Positions 1 through 10,488 of a stretch of DNA of 13,924 nt are shown here, one piece after another. Positions within the stretch are counted from its first letter, which is position 1. Every line of letters begins with the position of its first letter. Source of the DNA: Circinella minor (lineage: Eukaryota > Mucoromycota > Mucoromycetes > Mucorales > Lichtheimiaceae). The position numbers and the translations under genes are program-made. The stretch is from contig JAEPRB010000551.1 of assembly GCA_016758965.1 (NCBI GenBank), positions 1 through 13,924 of the forward strand. Direction: 5' to 3'. Under the pieces are notes generated by a model. The model made no database searches. It was not told the DNA's origin and was given only the letters and a program-made list of their open reading frames with translations.

Positions 1-17
1 ATTAAATGTAATATTAG

Positions 18-94
18 AGCTCGTAAGGTTTCTGAATTGCAAAAGGAAAAAGGGTTCGAAGGTGTCATTGCTGCTACTCGTAAAACAACTCCTG
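18..94 (+). CDS. QPRT: Orphan internal exon of quinolinate phosphoribosyltransferase (partial)
   Basis: This 77-bp stretch reads as 25 whole codons plus a split codon at each end. It gives ARKVSELQKEKGFEGVIA followed by ATRKTTPG. The TRKTTPG motif is the hallmark of quinolinate phosphoribosyltransferase (bacterial NadC, yeast Bna6), the enzyme that turns quinolinate and PRPP into nicotinate mononucleotide in de novo NAD synthesis; in the family it is followed by FR-x-x-EK. The exon is preceded by an AG acceptor (bases 16-17) and ends in G followed by a GTAATT donor at 95, which fits a phase-1 intron inside the conserved GFR. The exon that should carry FRLxEKY is not in the window, because NUP155 begins 39 bp downstream. 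It may therefore be a truncated gene, a decayed remnant or an assembly join. The family assignment is confident for so short a piece; the status of the gene is unknown. Confidence 0.75.
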
Positions 95-133
95 GTAATT
101 AAAATGAGAAGAAAAAAATAAAATAAATCATTG

Positions 134-1648
134 ATGAATAGTGGAAAAACCATAGACCAATTAATTGAACGTGATAGTAAATACCCGGACTTATCTGAAT
201 TATTACGAGGTAAATATATATACGCGTGCCAAAAAAAATAAAAAGGTTTATATATATATAAAGGGAGACATGAAGATCTCAATTTATTTTCTTTCAATGA
301 TACATTTAAAATAGGACCTACATCAGATAATTATGCTAAACGCGTGAGTCAACACGAATACGATTTCGTTAAAGAAAATACAACCATTATACCTTCTGTT
401 CTTTCAGACTTAATTGACCGTAAGAGTTTTTTTTTTTTTTTTACGTCTTCTTACAAAAAAAAAAAAAAAAAAAAAATAAGAGCATGTTGTTTGGGTGTGT
501 GGTATATATATATATATATATTGGAGGAGACTTTTTATTTTTATTTTTACTTACTAGATCTATCTATATATATCTATATATTTATTAACAGAATTACAAT
601 GTCGATGTTTTATGGGAATATTACCTGAAATTAAACGAGCATGGGTTACGATCGATCATCGTCTTTGCATGTGGAACTATACTGATGGGTAAAAAACAAA
701 AAAAAAAAAAAAACGACGAATAATAAAATCCATTTGTTACTTATACATAAATTTAAAAATATATATTTGATATTCATAGGACCGATCTTACTTGGTATGA
801 TGATCAAGATCAAATCATATGTAGTGTTGGACTAGTTAATCCGAGACCAGGTATAAAAAAAAAAAAAAAAAAAAAACTTTTATCTTTTTCTATCAGAAAC
901 GTTTAAATATGAATCTAGCAAAACCTCATTGATTTAATTATTATTTATTATTTATTTTTTTGCAGATATATTTGGAGATAATATTAAATATCTTTTAATT
1001 TTAACTACACGTATTGCTGTCAGTGTACTTGCTGTTTCTGTTACATCAGGTCCCATGAATGATGGTACTGATGATCAAATTACATTAATTGCAACAGATA
1101 TTGCTGCACCTGCCAATAATGTGACATTTACTCAAGTCGTTGGAACAGATGAAGGTCGTGTTTTTCTTGTTGGTGATGGACAACTTTTTGAATTGGATTA
1201 TTTGGTAAATAATAATAATAATAATAATAATAATACAAGAAGATAAAATTTTAAATGTTTGAAATGGGTTAACAATTTTTTTTAGAGACAAGGCACTTGG
1301 TTTGGACGTAGTAGTGATTTAATTGTTCGTACAGCAAAACCTTATTCAGCTTATTTACCTACTTTTCTTAGACAAAGTCCACTGGGTAAAAAAAAATATA
1401 AGAGAGAGAGAGAAAGAGAGAGAGAGGGGGGGGGGAGTGAATTATTCATACTAATTTTATTTATCTATTTTATAGTGGAAATTAAATCAATTGCATTAGA
1501 CAATGAACGTAAAGTACTTTACTTATTAAGTTCACAATCTGGTATTGAGGTGAGTCACCAATGACATATTTATATAATAAAAGGAAAAGGGAAAAAGGGA
1601 AATGGGGGGGGGGTTTATATATATATATATAATAAAACTAAAACCGAA

Positions 1649-1680
<32 letters not shown>

Positions 1681-4600
1681 AAAGGTTTATTATCTCGGTG
1701 CCAATGGACATGATTTTACACCCGTTGCACGTAATACTGATATTCTTAATTCAGCTCGATTAGCATGTCGTCAAAGTTCAACTATTTTGGATACAAATGA
1801 ATTTGAAATTCAATCGATTCATATCATTTCTATAGCTGAATCTAAAAAAATACATTTATTAGCCATGACAACCCATGGTATTCGACTTTATTTTACACAT
1901 CAAAAAGATGCATTACGTATGACTACCACTTATCAACAACCTATGACACGAACAACAACACCTAGCGTAGTACCGAATGCATTAGAATTGATTCATGTAC
2001 GATTACCTCCTAGTGCTGAAGCATCCTGTTCATTATCATTGCATCATGGAGGTCCAACCGCCCTTTCAGGACAACAACCTAATTATCAATTATTTGGAAT
2101 AATTCATGCAGCTTATTATGATTGTGGAGCGCTGCTGGCGGCGAAAACATTAGGTCAAGAACAACAACAACAACAAGAGGATAGAAAAACAGTACTTTTA
2201 ATGACATCTATGGATTTAGGTGATTATTCAAATCAATTGACGGGTGGAAATAATAATACAATGGGAACAACAACAACAACAAATATGTCTTCTTTAAGTT
2301 ATGGAAATAATAATCAACAACAACAAAGAATGACACTTGTAGAAACAAGTGCTATCATAGAAAGTGATGGAAATGTATATGCTATTGCAGAAGCCAATCC
2401 ACAAAAGCGAGGCAAACGAACCATGAATGAAATTACTGACACTTTATCTAATTCTCCAAGACGATTTCTTGTATTAACTGATAAAGGGGTTACATTTTTC
2501 AAAAAACAACGCCCTGTCGATGTTTTACAACAATTATTATTGGATACACAAGGAGATATTAATACACATCGACGCGAATTTGAAGCATTTTTTGAACGTT
2601 ATGGTCGTGTACAATCATGTGCCATGTGTCTTGCAATTATTTGTGGCAATCTTCATAATCAGGAATTAGGTAAAAATAAAGGGATTTTGAGTGAAAGGGG
2701 GGGGGGAAGGGGAATAAGGAATGATTTGTAAGATTAAACGAAAAAAAAATATATATATCTAGTACCAGTCATTAGAGCTGCATCCTTTTTATTTTTCGAA
2801 TTTGGTGGTAGTCCAACAGCAGCAGCAGTTACAACATTAGGTGGGAATTATTTAGGTAGAGCTATTGGAACAAGTGGAACAACATATAGTGGTAAACATG
2901 ATGGATTTGCACTTTATTTTGCTCGATTAATTGCTCCCGTATGGAAATTAAAAGTATTTGAAAACAGGTAAAAAAAAAAAAAAAGTTAGATGACAAGAAA
3001 ACAGCATTTCTTCTTTCCCTACGAAAAAGAGGAACGCGCTCGCACATAGAAAGAAAGAAAAAAAGAGGGAGGAGGGGAGGGTTCAATGTGAATATACATT
3101 ACGATCTATTTTAAAATAATTTAATTAATGATTATATAATGGATTTATTTACTTTTAGTGCGGATAGAAAGAAAAATGAACAACGTAGTAAATTTCAAGC
3201 TTCTCTTTTAAAAGCTCAATGTGAATTGGATCATTTAAAAAGATTTATGGATGCGTAAGTTTATAATAATAGTAGAGCAAGAGAGAGAGAGGTGGAAAAA
3301 AGGAGAAGTTTTGGTTTCCATGGTTACTCTATTACTCCTTTTGAATATACATGTTTTTTCTTTTTTTTAAAAAAAAAGATAGAATGCATTGTCTGGATGG
3401 AGTGGGGGGCGAAATGAACAATTTGGGCGAGAGAGAAAGGAAGGAGTTTAACATCATTGATATTATATAATAGAAACCCTGAATTCCATGTATCAGCAAG
3501 CTTTGGAGATTCTCGATTTCAATCAGCGGATCAAGGGATGTTACAAGTATTAGTCGTAAGTTATTATTCTACTCTTTTTTTTTTATTGGAAACACTTATT
3601 TTTTTGATATGCGTGTTAAATATTTTTCTAAATGAATTGATTTTTTTTTTTTAAAAAAAAAAAGAACGAACAACAATCACTTCATGGATTATATCTTCTT
3701 TTAATACATTGTATTGAAGCTATATCTTTTCTTGACTTTTTAATTGATGCAAGTATTCAGGAGATTTTACAATGGTAAAAGTTTATTTTCTCGGATTATT
3801 TATTCTTTTGGTTTGTTGAGTTTTTTTTTTTTTTTACATACTAAAAAATAATCTCTTTTTTTTTTTTTTTTTTTTTTTTTGCTATAGGTTACCTGAACTA
3901 GCAAGAAATGAAGTACAAACCTTAACACTTGAAAGTATGTTATCAACGCCTCGAGGTCGTGTATTAACTCGAGAACTTGTGATAGCCACTATCAATAAAT
4001 ATGGTGCACAACATATTCATGTTGGATATGATATTGTTAGTGATTTACTTCGAAGAAAATGTAGTTCTTTCTTTGGTCCAAGTGATGTTGCTTTCTACCG
4101 GGTAAATGTTTTTTCTATATGACTTAAAGAGAGGGAGGAGGGTTATACATATATCTGTTTAGAGAGAGAAACCTTAGGAAAGGTTGGGGGGGGGGGGGGG
4201 GAAGGATCAAGCCAAGAAAAAAGAAAACAGGAGAGAAAAAAAAAATTGAAAACTAACTGAACAAAAAAAAAAATTGGGGATTCTAGGGTGTTGAAAATTT
4301 ACAAAGAGCTAAAAAAGCAGAAGCAGAATATGAACGAACATCTGCCTTATCTGAATCACTTGAATTATTTAAAGAAGCTGCAGATTATTTGACAGAAGAA
4401 AAATTAACTGAAATATGCAATGATTATGCACAACAACGTTTTCATGTGGGATGTGTTGAATTACCATTGGAACGAGCTAAAAAAATTGATCCACAACAAC
4501 AAGGGTTAGCTTACATGGAAGCGAAAAACCCACCAGGAGATGCACGATTACAATTTTATCAAGGTCGAATGCAATGTTATCAACTTGTTTTTCATGCATT

Positions 4601-5929
4601 AGCCAGTGTCAAGAGTTTATTACAATCTGGAAATACAAATGAAGTGTATGTGGCACACGTTTTTTCTACTGCATTAACACATAACAAAGATAAATTATTT
4701 CATTATGCTTTATATCACTGGTTCCAACAAAAAGGAATGATGAGTGAATTATTAGCTGTGGATACACCTTATTTGATTCCTTATTTTAAAGAATATGTGG
4801 ATGAAGTAGAAGGCATGGAATTCCTTTGGCAATATTATCGAAGAAGAGAACAATATTATGAAGCTGCACTTTATTTGGAAGCATTGGCAACTCGACCTCA
4901 TAATGGATTAGATTTACAAAAAAGAATGGAACATTTAGCAATGGCTGTTGTCAATGCGAGTTGTCGTGATTCGAAACGTCAACAACAACAAGAATCGACT
5001 CAATTATTACAAAATTTGGAACATCGTGTTACTGTGGCGCGAATCCAATTACGTCTTCAACAAACACTTGAATCACGTGGTGGATCTGACAATGAACAAG
5101 GGGCAAGGAGTTTAGATCATCAATTATTTGATATCAATGATCTTTTTAATAAGTTTGCAAGACATTATGGTATTTTAGATGAAATTTTATTCATTATGAA
5201 AGTCACTGGACATTATGATATGATTTATCTTAAAGAAATTTGGCAAACTATTATTACACAAAGTAAGTTTTTATTTATTTATTTATTTCGTGATACAAAT
5301 CACATTGGAGGGGAAATTTATATATTTTCTAATAATAATTGGGTGCTTCATTGTTATACATGAACTCCCCCCCCCCCACTTTTTTTTTTTTTTTCATTTT
5401 ATTTATCCATTAATCTAGATGAAAAGGAGGCAACTGAATCACACATATCTCCGTTTGCTACATTAAAAACTCGTATCATTTATTTAGGAGATCGATTATA
5501 TCCTTCTCCGACTGCATTTCCTGTTGGTAACGTATTATAATGATTAAAATAAAAAACAGAGAGAGAAGGAATGACAATTCACTTATCAACTATATTTATG
5601 TTATAATAGATTTAATTGTTGATATCTTGGAACACTATTGTTTTGAACATAAAAGACAATTACCAACAGGTTATGTAGTAGATTCATTAAGAAGTGCTGG
5701 TGTACCAATTGAAGTTTTATTAGATGTTTATACAGTGTCAATAGAAAACAAGGTAAAAAAAAAAAAAAGAAAAATTTGGGGGGGTGGAAGGGGAGGAAAT
5801 AATTCAAGATGTATCATTTTACTCATTGTGGGGTTATATTTTTTTTAATAGAAACCAACATGGCATGGACCAGATGAATATGAATATTTACAACATCAAT
5901 TTCAATATTTAAAACAATTATTAGGATAA
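134..5929 (+). CDS. NUP155: Nucleoporin Nup155 (Nup157/Nup170 family), 17 exons
   Basis: Scaffold protein of the nuclear pore inner ring; in the family it links Nup53/Nup35, the membrane and other inner-ring nucleoporins. Exons: 134-209, 264-419, 592-688, 780-850, 966-1204, 1286-1385, 1476-1549, 1685-2669, 2763-2967, 3159-3254, 3474-3555, 3665-3774, 3888-4101, 4287-5262, 5419-5526, 5610-5752, 5852-5929. They sum to 3810 nt (1269 aa plus TAA), slightly shorter than human Nup155. Family landmarks visible: YPDLSELL (residues 17-24), MGILPEIKRAW (85-95), WNYTDG, GRVFLVGDG, HVRLPP (from 375), RPVD (about 546) and YSGKHDG (about 640). The first half is the beta-propeller and the rest the alpha-solenoid. 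The propeller holds low-complexity Gln, Asn and Thr runs encoded at about 2157-2330. The ATG at 134 is the first usable start after an in-frame TAA at 119; an upstream exon is possible because N-termini vary. Introns are 54-219 bp. Confidence 0.95.
1208..1234 (+). repeat. (AAT)n microsatellite in NUP155 intron 5
   Basis: About nine uninterrupted AAT units lie immediately after the donor of the 81-bp intron 1205-1285. They translate as an Asn run if the intron is not removed, but protein homology resumes only after the acceptor at 1285, so the repeat is intronic. Confidence 0.85.
4186..4201 (+). repeat. 16-base G homopolymer in NUP155 intron 13
   Basis: A run of 16 G sits in the purine-rich intron 4102-4286. 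Similar runs occur in other introns of the same gene: 10 G at 1426-1435, 10 G at 1604-1613, 10 G at 2697-2706 and 11 C at 5367-5377. The intergenic region has another at 6557-6570 (14 G). Run lengths of this kind are prone to sequencing error. Confidence 0.8.
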
Positions 5930-6029
5930 ATAAATATATATTTTATTCTTAATATAAAACAAAACAAAAAATATCTTGTTTATAGCTTATATATACACTT
6001 TTTATTACAAATTTATATACACACTTTCT

Positions 6030-6062
<33 letters not shown>

Positions 6063-6900
6063 AACATAAACACAAATACATTCACACGCACACACTTTTC
6101 ACATTCATTTTCTTCATAATACAAATATTTACTTTTACAATATATAATATTAATAGCCACTTACTTTAAGAAGGTTGTAAAACAATAACACACACATAAT
6201 TCAGAAAATTAAAAGATTAAGTGATTAGAAAGATTTGTGTTTAAAAATAGTATGTTAAAACAGAGAAATATTTCCATGGGAAAAGAGGGGGACTAAAAGA
6301 TGTCGGGGAGGTGGGGGGGGAGAGAGTGAAAGAGGAAGGGGGGGAGAGGGTAATGGAGAAAGGTTATATTGAAAAGAACAACTTTTTCTATAATAGAAGA
6401 TCTATTTTGTTATATTATAATGCAAGTTGTGCTCACTATTTATAATATAAACATAGTGGCGGAGAAGTTAGGGGGTGGGGAGTTGAAAGTTCATAAAGAT
6501 GATTTTAGGTAGATAAAAATTGGAACGTCAAAGATTAGAAGGAAGAGGAGGAGGAAGGGGGGGGGGGGGGAAGGTAAGAAAGGGTTGTTTAAAGATAAAA
6601 AGTGTTTATAGGTTAGATAACTAAAACAGGAATAAACACGCGATGTCAGGAGGATCAAAACATTCAATTTGATTGGTAAAAATCAAAGCCCACACCACAT
6701 CACTCACTCTCTCTCCATAAACGGTATTCTTTAATCCTTTATTAAGAAATTTACATATCATTTTCTTATAAACAGAAATGATAAGAAAAAGGGTAATAAA
6801 ACGTAATGTATACTATAATCACACATTCTTTTTTTTTTCTTTAAAAAAAATTATTATATAAGGAGTCAAAACATTTGGCGCGTATTTTATCCCTCTTAAT

Positions 6901-6931
<31 letters not shown>

Positions 6932-6995
6932 TTCTATCTCTTTCTATCTCTTTTCTATATACATACATTTATACTTCATTTATCTATTTATTATT
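5930..6995. other. Intergenic region between NUP155 and the plus-strand Nudix gene; no gene seen
   Basis: No open frame with family resemblance and no tRNA-like element is visible on either strand. Just after the NUP155 stop there are AT-rich sequences including AATAAA overlapping the stop (5929-5934) and AATATAAA-like stretches, suitable for 3' end formation. The middle (about 6280-6600) is purine-rich with G runs, including 14 G at 6557-6570. CT- and CA-rich microsatellite sequence lies at about 6028-6095. The last 100 bp carry a pyrimidine-rich leader of the next gene. Confidence 0.7.
6901..6953 (+). promoter_or_regulatory. CT-rich tract upstream of the plus-strand Nudix gene
   Basis: A (TC)n run of about 25 bases is followed by three near-copies of TCTCTTTCTA, ending about 45 bp before the ATG at 6996. 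Pyrimidine-rich stretches just upstream of start codons are common in fungal core promoters and 5' leaders. The role here is inferred from position and composition only. Confidence 0.4.
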
Positions 6996-7844
6996 ATGTT
7001 GAGTACAGATTCACCTAGTCGATTTAGTGGTTTCCCACTTTTTAATCCACAAAAAGTACAACAACAACAACAACAACAACAACGAGAAGAAGAAGAAGAA
7101 AAACGTCGAAAACAAAAAGAACAACAAATAAAAGATCAAGATGGAGCAACACTTCTTCCTCCACAAAAAAAGAAAAAGAAAACAATTCGTCAGGTGAAAA
7201 TTCTATTTTCATTTCTATATAGTTAAAAATACTTATTTTAATTCATAAATCCATCCTCCCTTTCTTTCTTCAATATATATTATATGATAGGCTGTAGGTG
7301 TGATTATTACAGATTCAAAAACAAATAGAGTCCTTATGTTAACAAGTCGTAAACGTGAAGGTGCTCTTGTTTTACCTCGTGGTGAACGTAATGAAGATAG
7401 TCAAGAAACTTCAGAAGAAGCTGCTTTACGTATTATTTATGAAGAAGCAGGTATTCGTGTTATCCATCAATCACCTAAACATTTAGGTACTTATTGTGAA
7501 GCTAATAAACGAGGTAAAACAATTGCTCATCATTGGATGTATGAAATTCGTGATGCAAAATTGATTCAAACAACACCACCTACAAAAACTATTACCAATT
7601 CAGAAGGTCAACAAGTAGTACAAAAACATCGTGATGTTGTTTGGGTAAAGTCCTAGAACAAGGCAACCCAGCCTTTTTTTTTTGTTTTAATTCATTTTAT
7701 ATATATATATATATATGAATAATTTGGATTATTGTTTCACTAACTAAATTATATGATCATTAGGTTCCATATGGAGAAGCTTTAAATGCTACTTTGGATC
7801 GTTCTATGTCTCATTTAGCATTACAAAATAGTTCTTTTGCATAA
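6996..7844 (+). CDS. Divergent DIPP-type Nudix protein with degenerate Nudix box, 3 exons
   Basis: Exons 6996-7193, 7291-7644 and 7764-7844 (phase-0 introns) give 210 aa. Residues 1-66 are low complexity: a run of eight Gln (CAA codons), an acidic-basic stretch and five Lys that could serve as a nuclear localisation signal. The Nudix fold follows from AVGVII at residue 67, with VLMLTS, LVLPRG and YEEAGI matching the diphosphoinositol-polyphosphate phosphohydrolase group. The box departs from GX5EX7REUXEEXGU: two extra residues lie between Gly97 and Glu105, and Arg113 is followed by Ile114 where a metal-binding Glu is expected; Glu117, Glu118 and Gly120 remain. Activity may be reduced, altered or lost. 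The frame is intact, so this looks like a maintained paralogue rather than a dead copy. It faces the minus-strand DIPP gene tail to tail, and its two introns sit at positions shared with that gene. Confidence 0.85.
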
Positions 7845-7889
7845 TTATTATTACTATATTAACATTTATAAAGAGAAAAAAAATAATCT

Positions 7890-7916
7890 AATAATAATAA
7901 TAATAATAATAATAAA
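7890..7916 (+). terminator. (TAA)n tract ending in AATAAA, candidate poly(A) signal of the plus-strand Nudix gene
   Basis: An (AAT)n microsatellite beginning about 45 bp after the stop codon ends in AATAAA at 7911-7916. The distance and motif fit a 3' UTR poly(A) signal; no cleavage site can be confirmed. Confidence 0.4.
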
Positions 7917-8085
7917 GTTATGTATTTACGTACGTACATAAAAAAGTAAACTTGTCAAATGTTATAATTAAATTGACTTTTATCTTGAAGATCCACATGA
8001 TCCTTTCTTAATTTAAACAAAAACTTTTTATGATGTGATTTATTTATTGATTAGAAAGGATTTGTTTTTCTTGAAATGATTTTCA

Positions 8086-8108
8086 TTATATGCATTTTCT
8101 GCATATAA
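8086..8108. repeat. Perfect 9-bp inverted repeat with 5-nt loop
   Basis: TTATATGCA and TGCATATAA flank TTTTC. The element lies about 240 bp after the stop of the plus-strand Nudix gene and about 640 bp from the stop of the minus-strand one. It could form an RNA hairpin in a long 3' UTR; a role is not established and a chance origin in AT-rich sequence is possible. Confidence 0.5.
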
Positions 8109-8745
8109 ATTTTTTTTTATCATAACAACAATCAGTTATTCTAATAATAGCCTTTATGTACATACTTATAAAAAAAAAAAACGTTATATCAAATTTATAC
8201 ATTGTTTACGTACAAAGAAGATGCATTTAAAAAAATAAAAATAACTCAGATGTTATATCATAAAAGCTCTACGTATGTACTATCAATAATAAAGAATGAT
8301 TAACTATATCATTATATCAACTTTTATAAAAATAACTAACTCTACGTAATTACTATACATTTCTATCTTTCATATTATAGAAATTAAATACGCACGTACG
8401 TATCAATAGTAATATATGATTCTTTTTTTTAAGATGATTTTGAATGTGTATTAGGAGGTTTATCAACTTTAAAATTAAACTTCAAAAAAAAAAAGAGGCA
8501 TCCTCCCTTCCCCCCTCTTTTTATTTTTCTCCCTCCTTATTACATGATATGTATTATTTTGGTATGTACTTGCATAGATTTACTGATATTATAAATCATG
8601 TTCTTATTATATATTATTCATTACACATTTAACATCAATTATACATTATTATTTTTTTCTCATTACAAAAGTTCATCCGAAAAAGAATATATATATACTA
8701 CAATACATCTATGTTTTCAACTAAAAAGAAAGGGGGGTTTTTTTT

Positions 8746-9524
8746 CTATAAAGAAGTAATAGAAGAAGAAGCGATAGATGATTTTTTTAATGCATTTTGT
8801 AAAACGGATTTTCTTTTCAATTTTTCAATAGCTTCATCATATGTAAACTATATAAAATATAAAATAGAATATGAATATGAATGAAATATATACAAAGATA
8901 TTTACGTTATTAATGTTATTATTATTATTATTATTACCCAATCTCTTTGACGAATATTATTTTCAGGCCAAGTATCCATTATTTTATTAACATAAAGTTC
9001 ATAAATCCAATAAAAAGTTTTTGGTTTTCCATCAAATGAATAATCTTGATCATTACCAAGAAATGAAACAATTTCACCTAATACACCAGCTAAAAAAATG
9101 ACATGAGCACATACATATAATAGATCCAATTATATTAAAACAAACCTTCTTCATAAGTTTCTCTTTTTGCAGCTTCTTCTTGTGTTTCATCATTTTCCCA
9201 TCCACCTTTTGGCTATATAATTAAATAATATCTTTATAATTTTCTATTTTTTTTTTTTTTCAAGTCTTTTTTTTTTTAAAAAATACTTACAAGAACCCAA
9301 GCATTAGGATATTTACTACTTGTAATTAATAAAACTTTTTTTGTTTTAGGATCAATGGTAATTCCTATTGAAACCTTTTTTTTTGAAATTCTCAATTTTA
9401 ATTATAATAATAAAAAAAAGACTCCATGTTCGTTTTTAATCAGATTCGTAGGGTTTACCTGTCTTATACCATCCGTAGTATAACGTTGATTTTCTCGACC
9501 TGTACGTGCTTCAGAAGGATACAT
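8746..9524 (-). CDS. DDP1: Diphosphoinositol polyphosphate phosphohydrolase (Nudix; Ddp1/Aps1-like), 5 exons
   Basis: Exons read on the minus strand: 9524-9459, 9374-9291, 9212-9146, 9089-8938, 8847-8746, giving 156 aa and a TAG stop. The family cleaves inositol pyrophosphates and diadenosine polyphosphates and so affects phosphate and stress signalling. The start ATG is followed by RTGRENQ, resembling the N-terminus of fungal Aps1-type enzymes. The Nudix box is complete: Gly53-x5-Glu59-x7-Arg67-Glu68-Thr-Tyr-Glu71-Glu72-Ala-Gly74-Val, preceded by WVLPKGGWE. The region after the box (YELYV...W..R.RDW) and the C-terminal helix (DEAIEKL) are typical. Length is near that of compact family members. 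Introns are 56-90 bp; the third has a GTTTGT donor, unusual for this window. The gene converges on a divergent paralogue on the plus strand. Confidence 0.93.
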
Positions 9525-9630
9525 TGAATTTCGAAATGAATAAAAAAGAATAAAAAAAAAGACACGATTTAAAAAAAAAGGAGGTGGGAGGGGGGGAAAT
9601 ATATATATTTATATATATTTATGCGAACTA

Positions 9631-9653
9631 TGTGTGTGTGTGTGTGTGTGTGT
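9631..9653. repeat. (TG)n microsatellite upstream of the minus-strand DIPP gene
   Basis: An uninterrupted TG run of about 11 units lies about 110 bp upstream of the ATG at 9524 (reads as CA repeats on the coding strand). It is a simple repeat with no demonstrated role. Confidence 0.85.
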
Positions 9654-10488
9654 ACCTTTTTTTGACGGTGTTCATTTTTTCAAAAAACAAGTGACAATCG
9701 AGATTGAAATATCAATGACCTATGAATATTTACATGCTCTTTTTTTCACTTTCTTTATTGGATAATGGCAAATAGTAATAGGATCAACTCTCAACTTATT
9801 TAAATCATCCATCATTCTATTGACTTTTTTTTTATTAGATGACGCTAAGTTATAAAAAGAAAGTAACATGTAACATTGTTTCTTATTTTAGTCGACTTTA
9901 AAAAAAAAAATAGACCCCAATTTTTCAACTTTTTTTTTTTTTTGTTAAAAATAAAATAAAAGAGAATTATTACTATGGGTGCTGTACGTACTTTTGTTAT
10001 TATTATAGTATACGCTAAATCCTATACGTAGTATGGTTTTGATCTTTTGAGAATACCATGTCCTAATACAATTACTGTTTTTTTTATGAGGGGGGAGTAG
10101 GTAAAATATAAACTTTAACAAGAATCGGTCTTCATTCTTTATCATTAATAAATAATGTTTGTACAACAAAAGATGATAAAAATTTCTTGTTACAAATTAC
10201 CATGTTAGTAGATCATTTATCATAACACGAATTTTTAAAGAGGTTGAAAGATAAGTTGGTCGATACTATGTGTATATAAAAGCCAAAACGTAAAATTAAT
10301 TGAGTAATATATATTGTTACAAGTAAATTTGTTCCTGGGTGTTATATTTCTAATAGCCACTGAGAAAATAATTCTTCACCCGTGACATTTCTAATACTGA
10401 TAAAAAGAAGACAATAATAATAAACAAAAGTTTCAACATGAACATATATTAAACTGCTTGTAAAGCTTAAAATAAAAGGATGAGGGGC

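Larger units (their letters stand above)
7845..8745. other. Convergent intergenic region between the two Nudix genes; no gene seen
   Basis: This AT-rich stretch holds the 3' ends of both genes. No convincing coding frame is visible. It carries several TACGTA/ACGTAC palindromes (about 7927-7940, 8205-8215, 8270-8278, 8342-8348, 8390-8402). It also has two loosely similar stretches, one near 8270-8302 and one near 8392-8420, of the type ACGTAYGTA followed by ATCAATARTAA and ATGATT. A perfect short hairpin lies at 8086-8108. Confidence 0.6.

Noticed and set aside
95..141. A QPRT-Nup155 fusion protein through a 47-bp intron
   Set aside because: Joining donor 95 to acceptor AG at 140-141 puts the two reading frames out of phase and gives a stop after three codons.
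344..628. Open frame running from NUP155 exon 2 through intron 2
   Set aside because: Only the first part is real protein; the rest translates the homopolymer-rich intron between donor 420 and acceptor 591.
8444..8632. 62-codon plus-strand open frame in the convergent spacer
   Set aside because: Homopolymer-rich, no motif, and placed in the shared 3' region of the two Nudix genes.
9945..10169. 74-codon minus-strand open frame
   Set aside because: AT-driven composition, no recognisable motif and no supporting splice pattern or neighbours.
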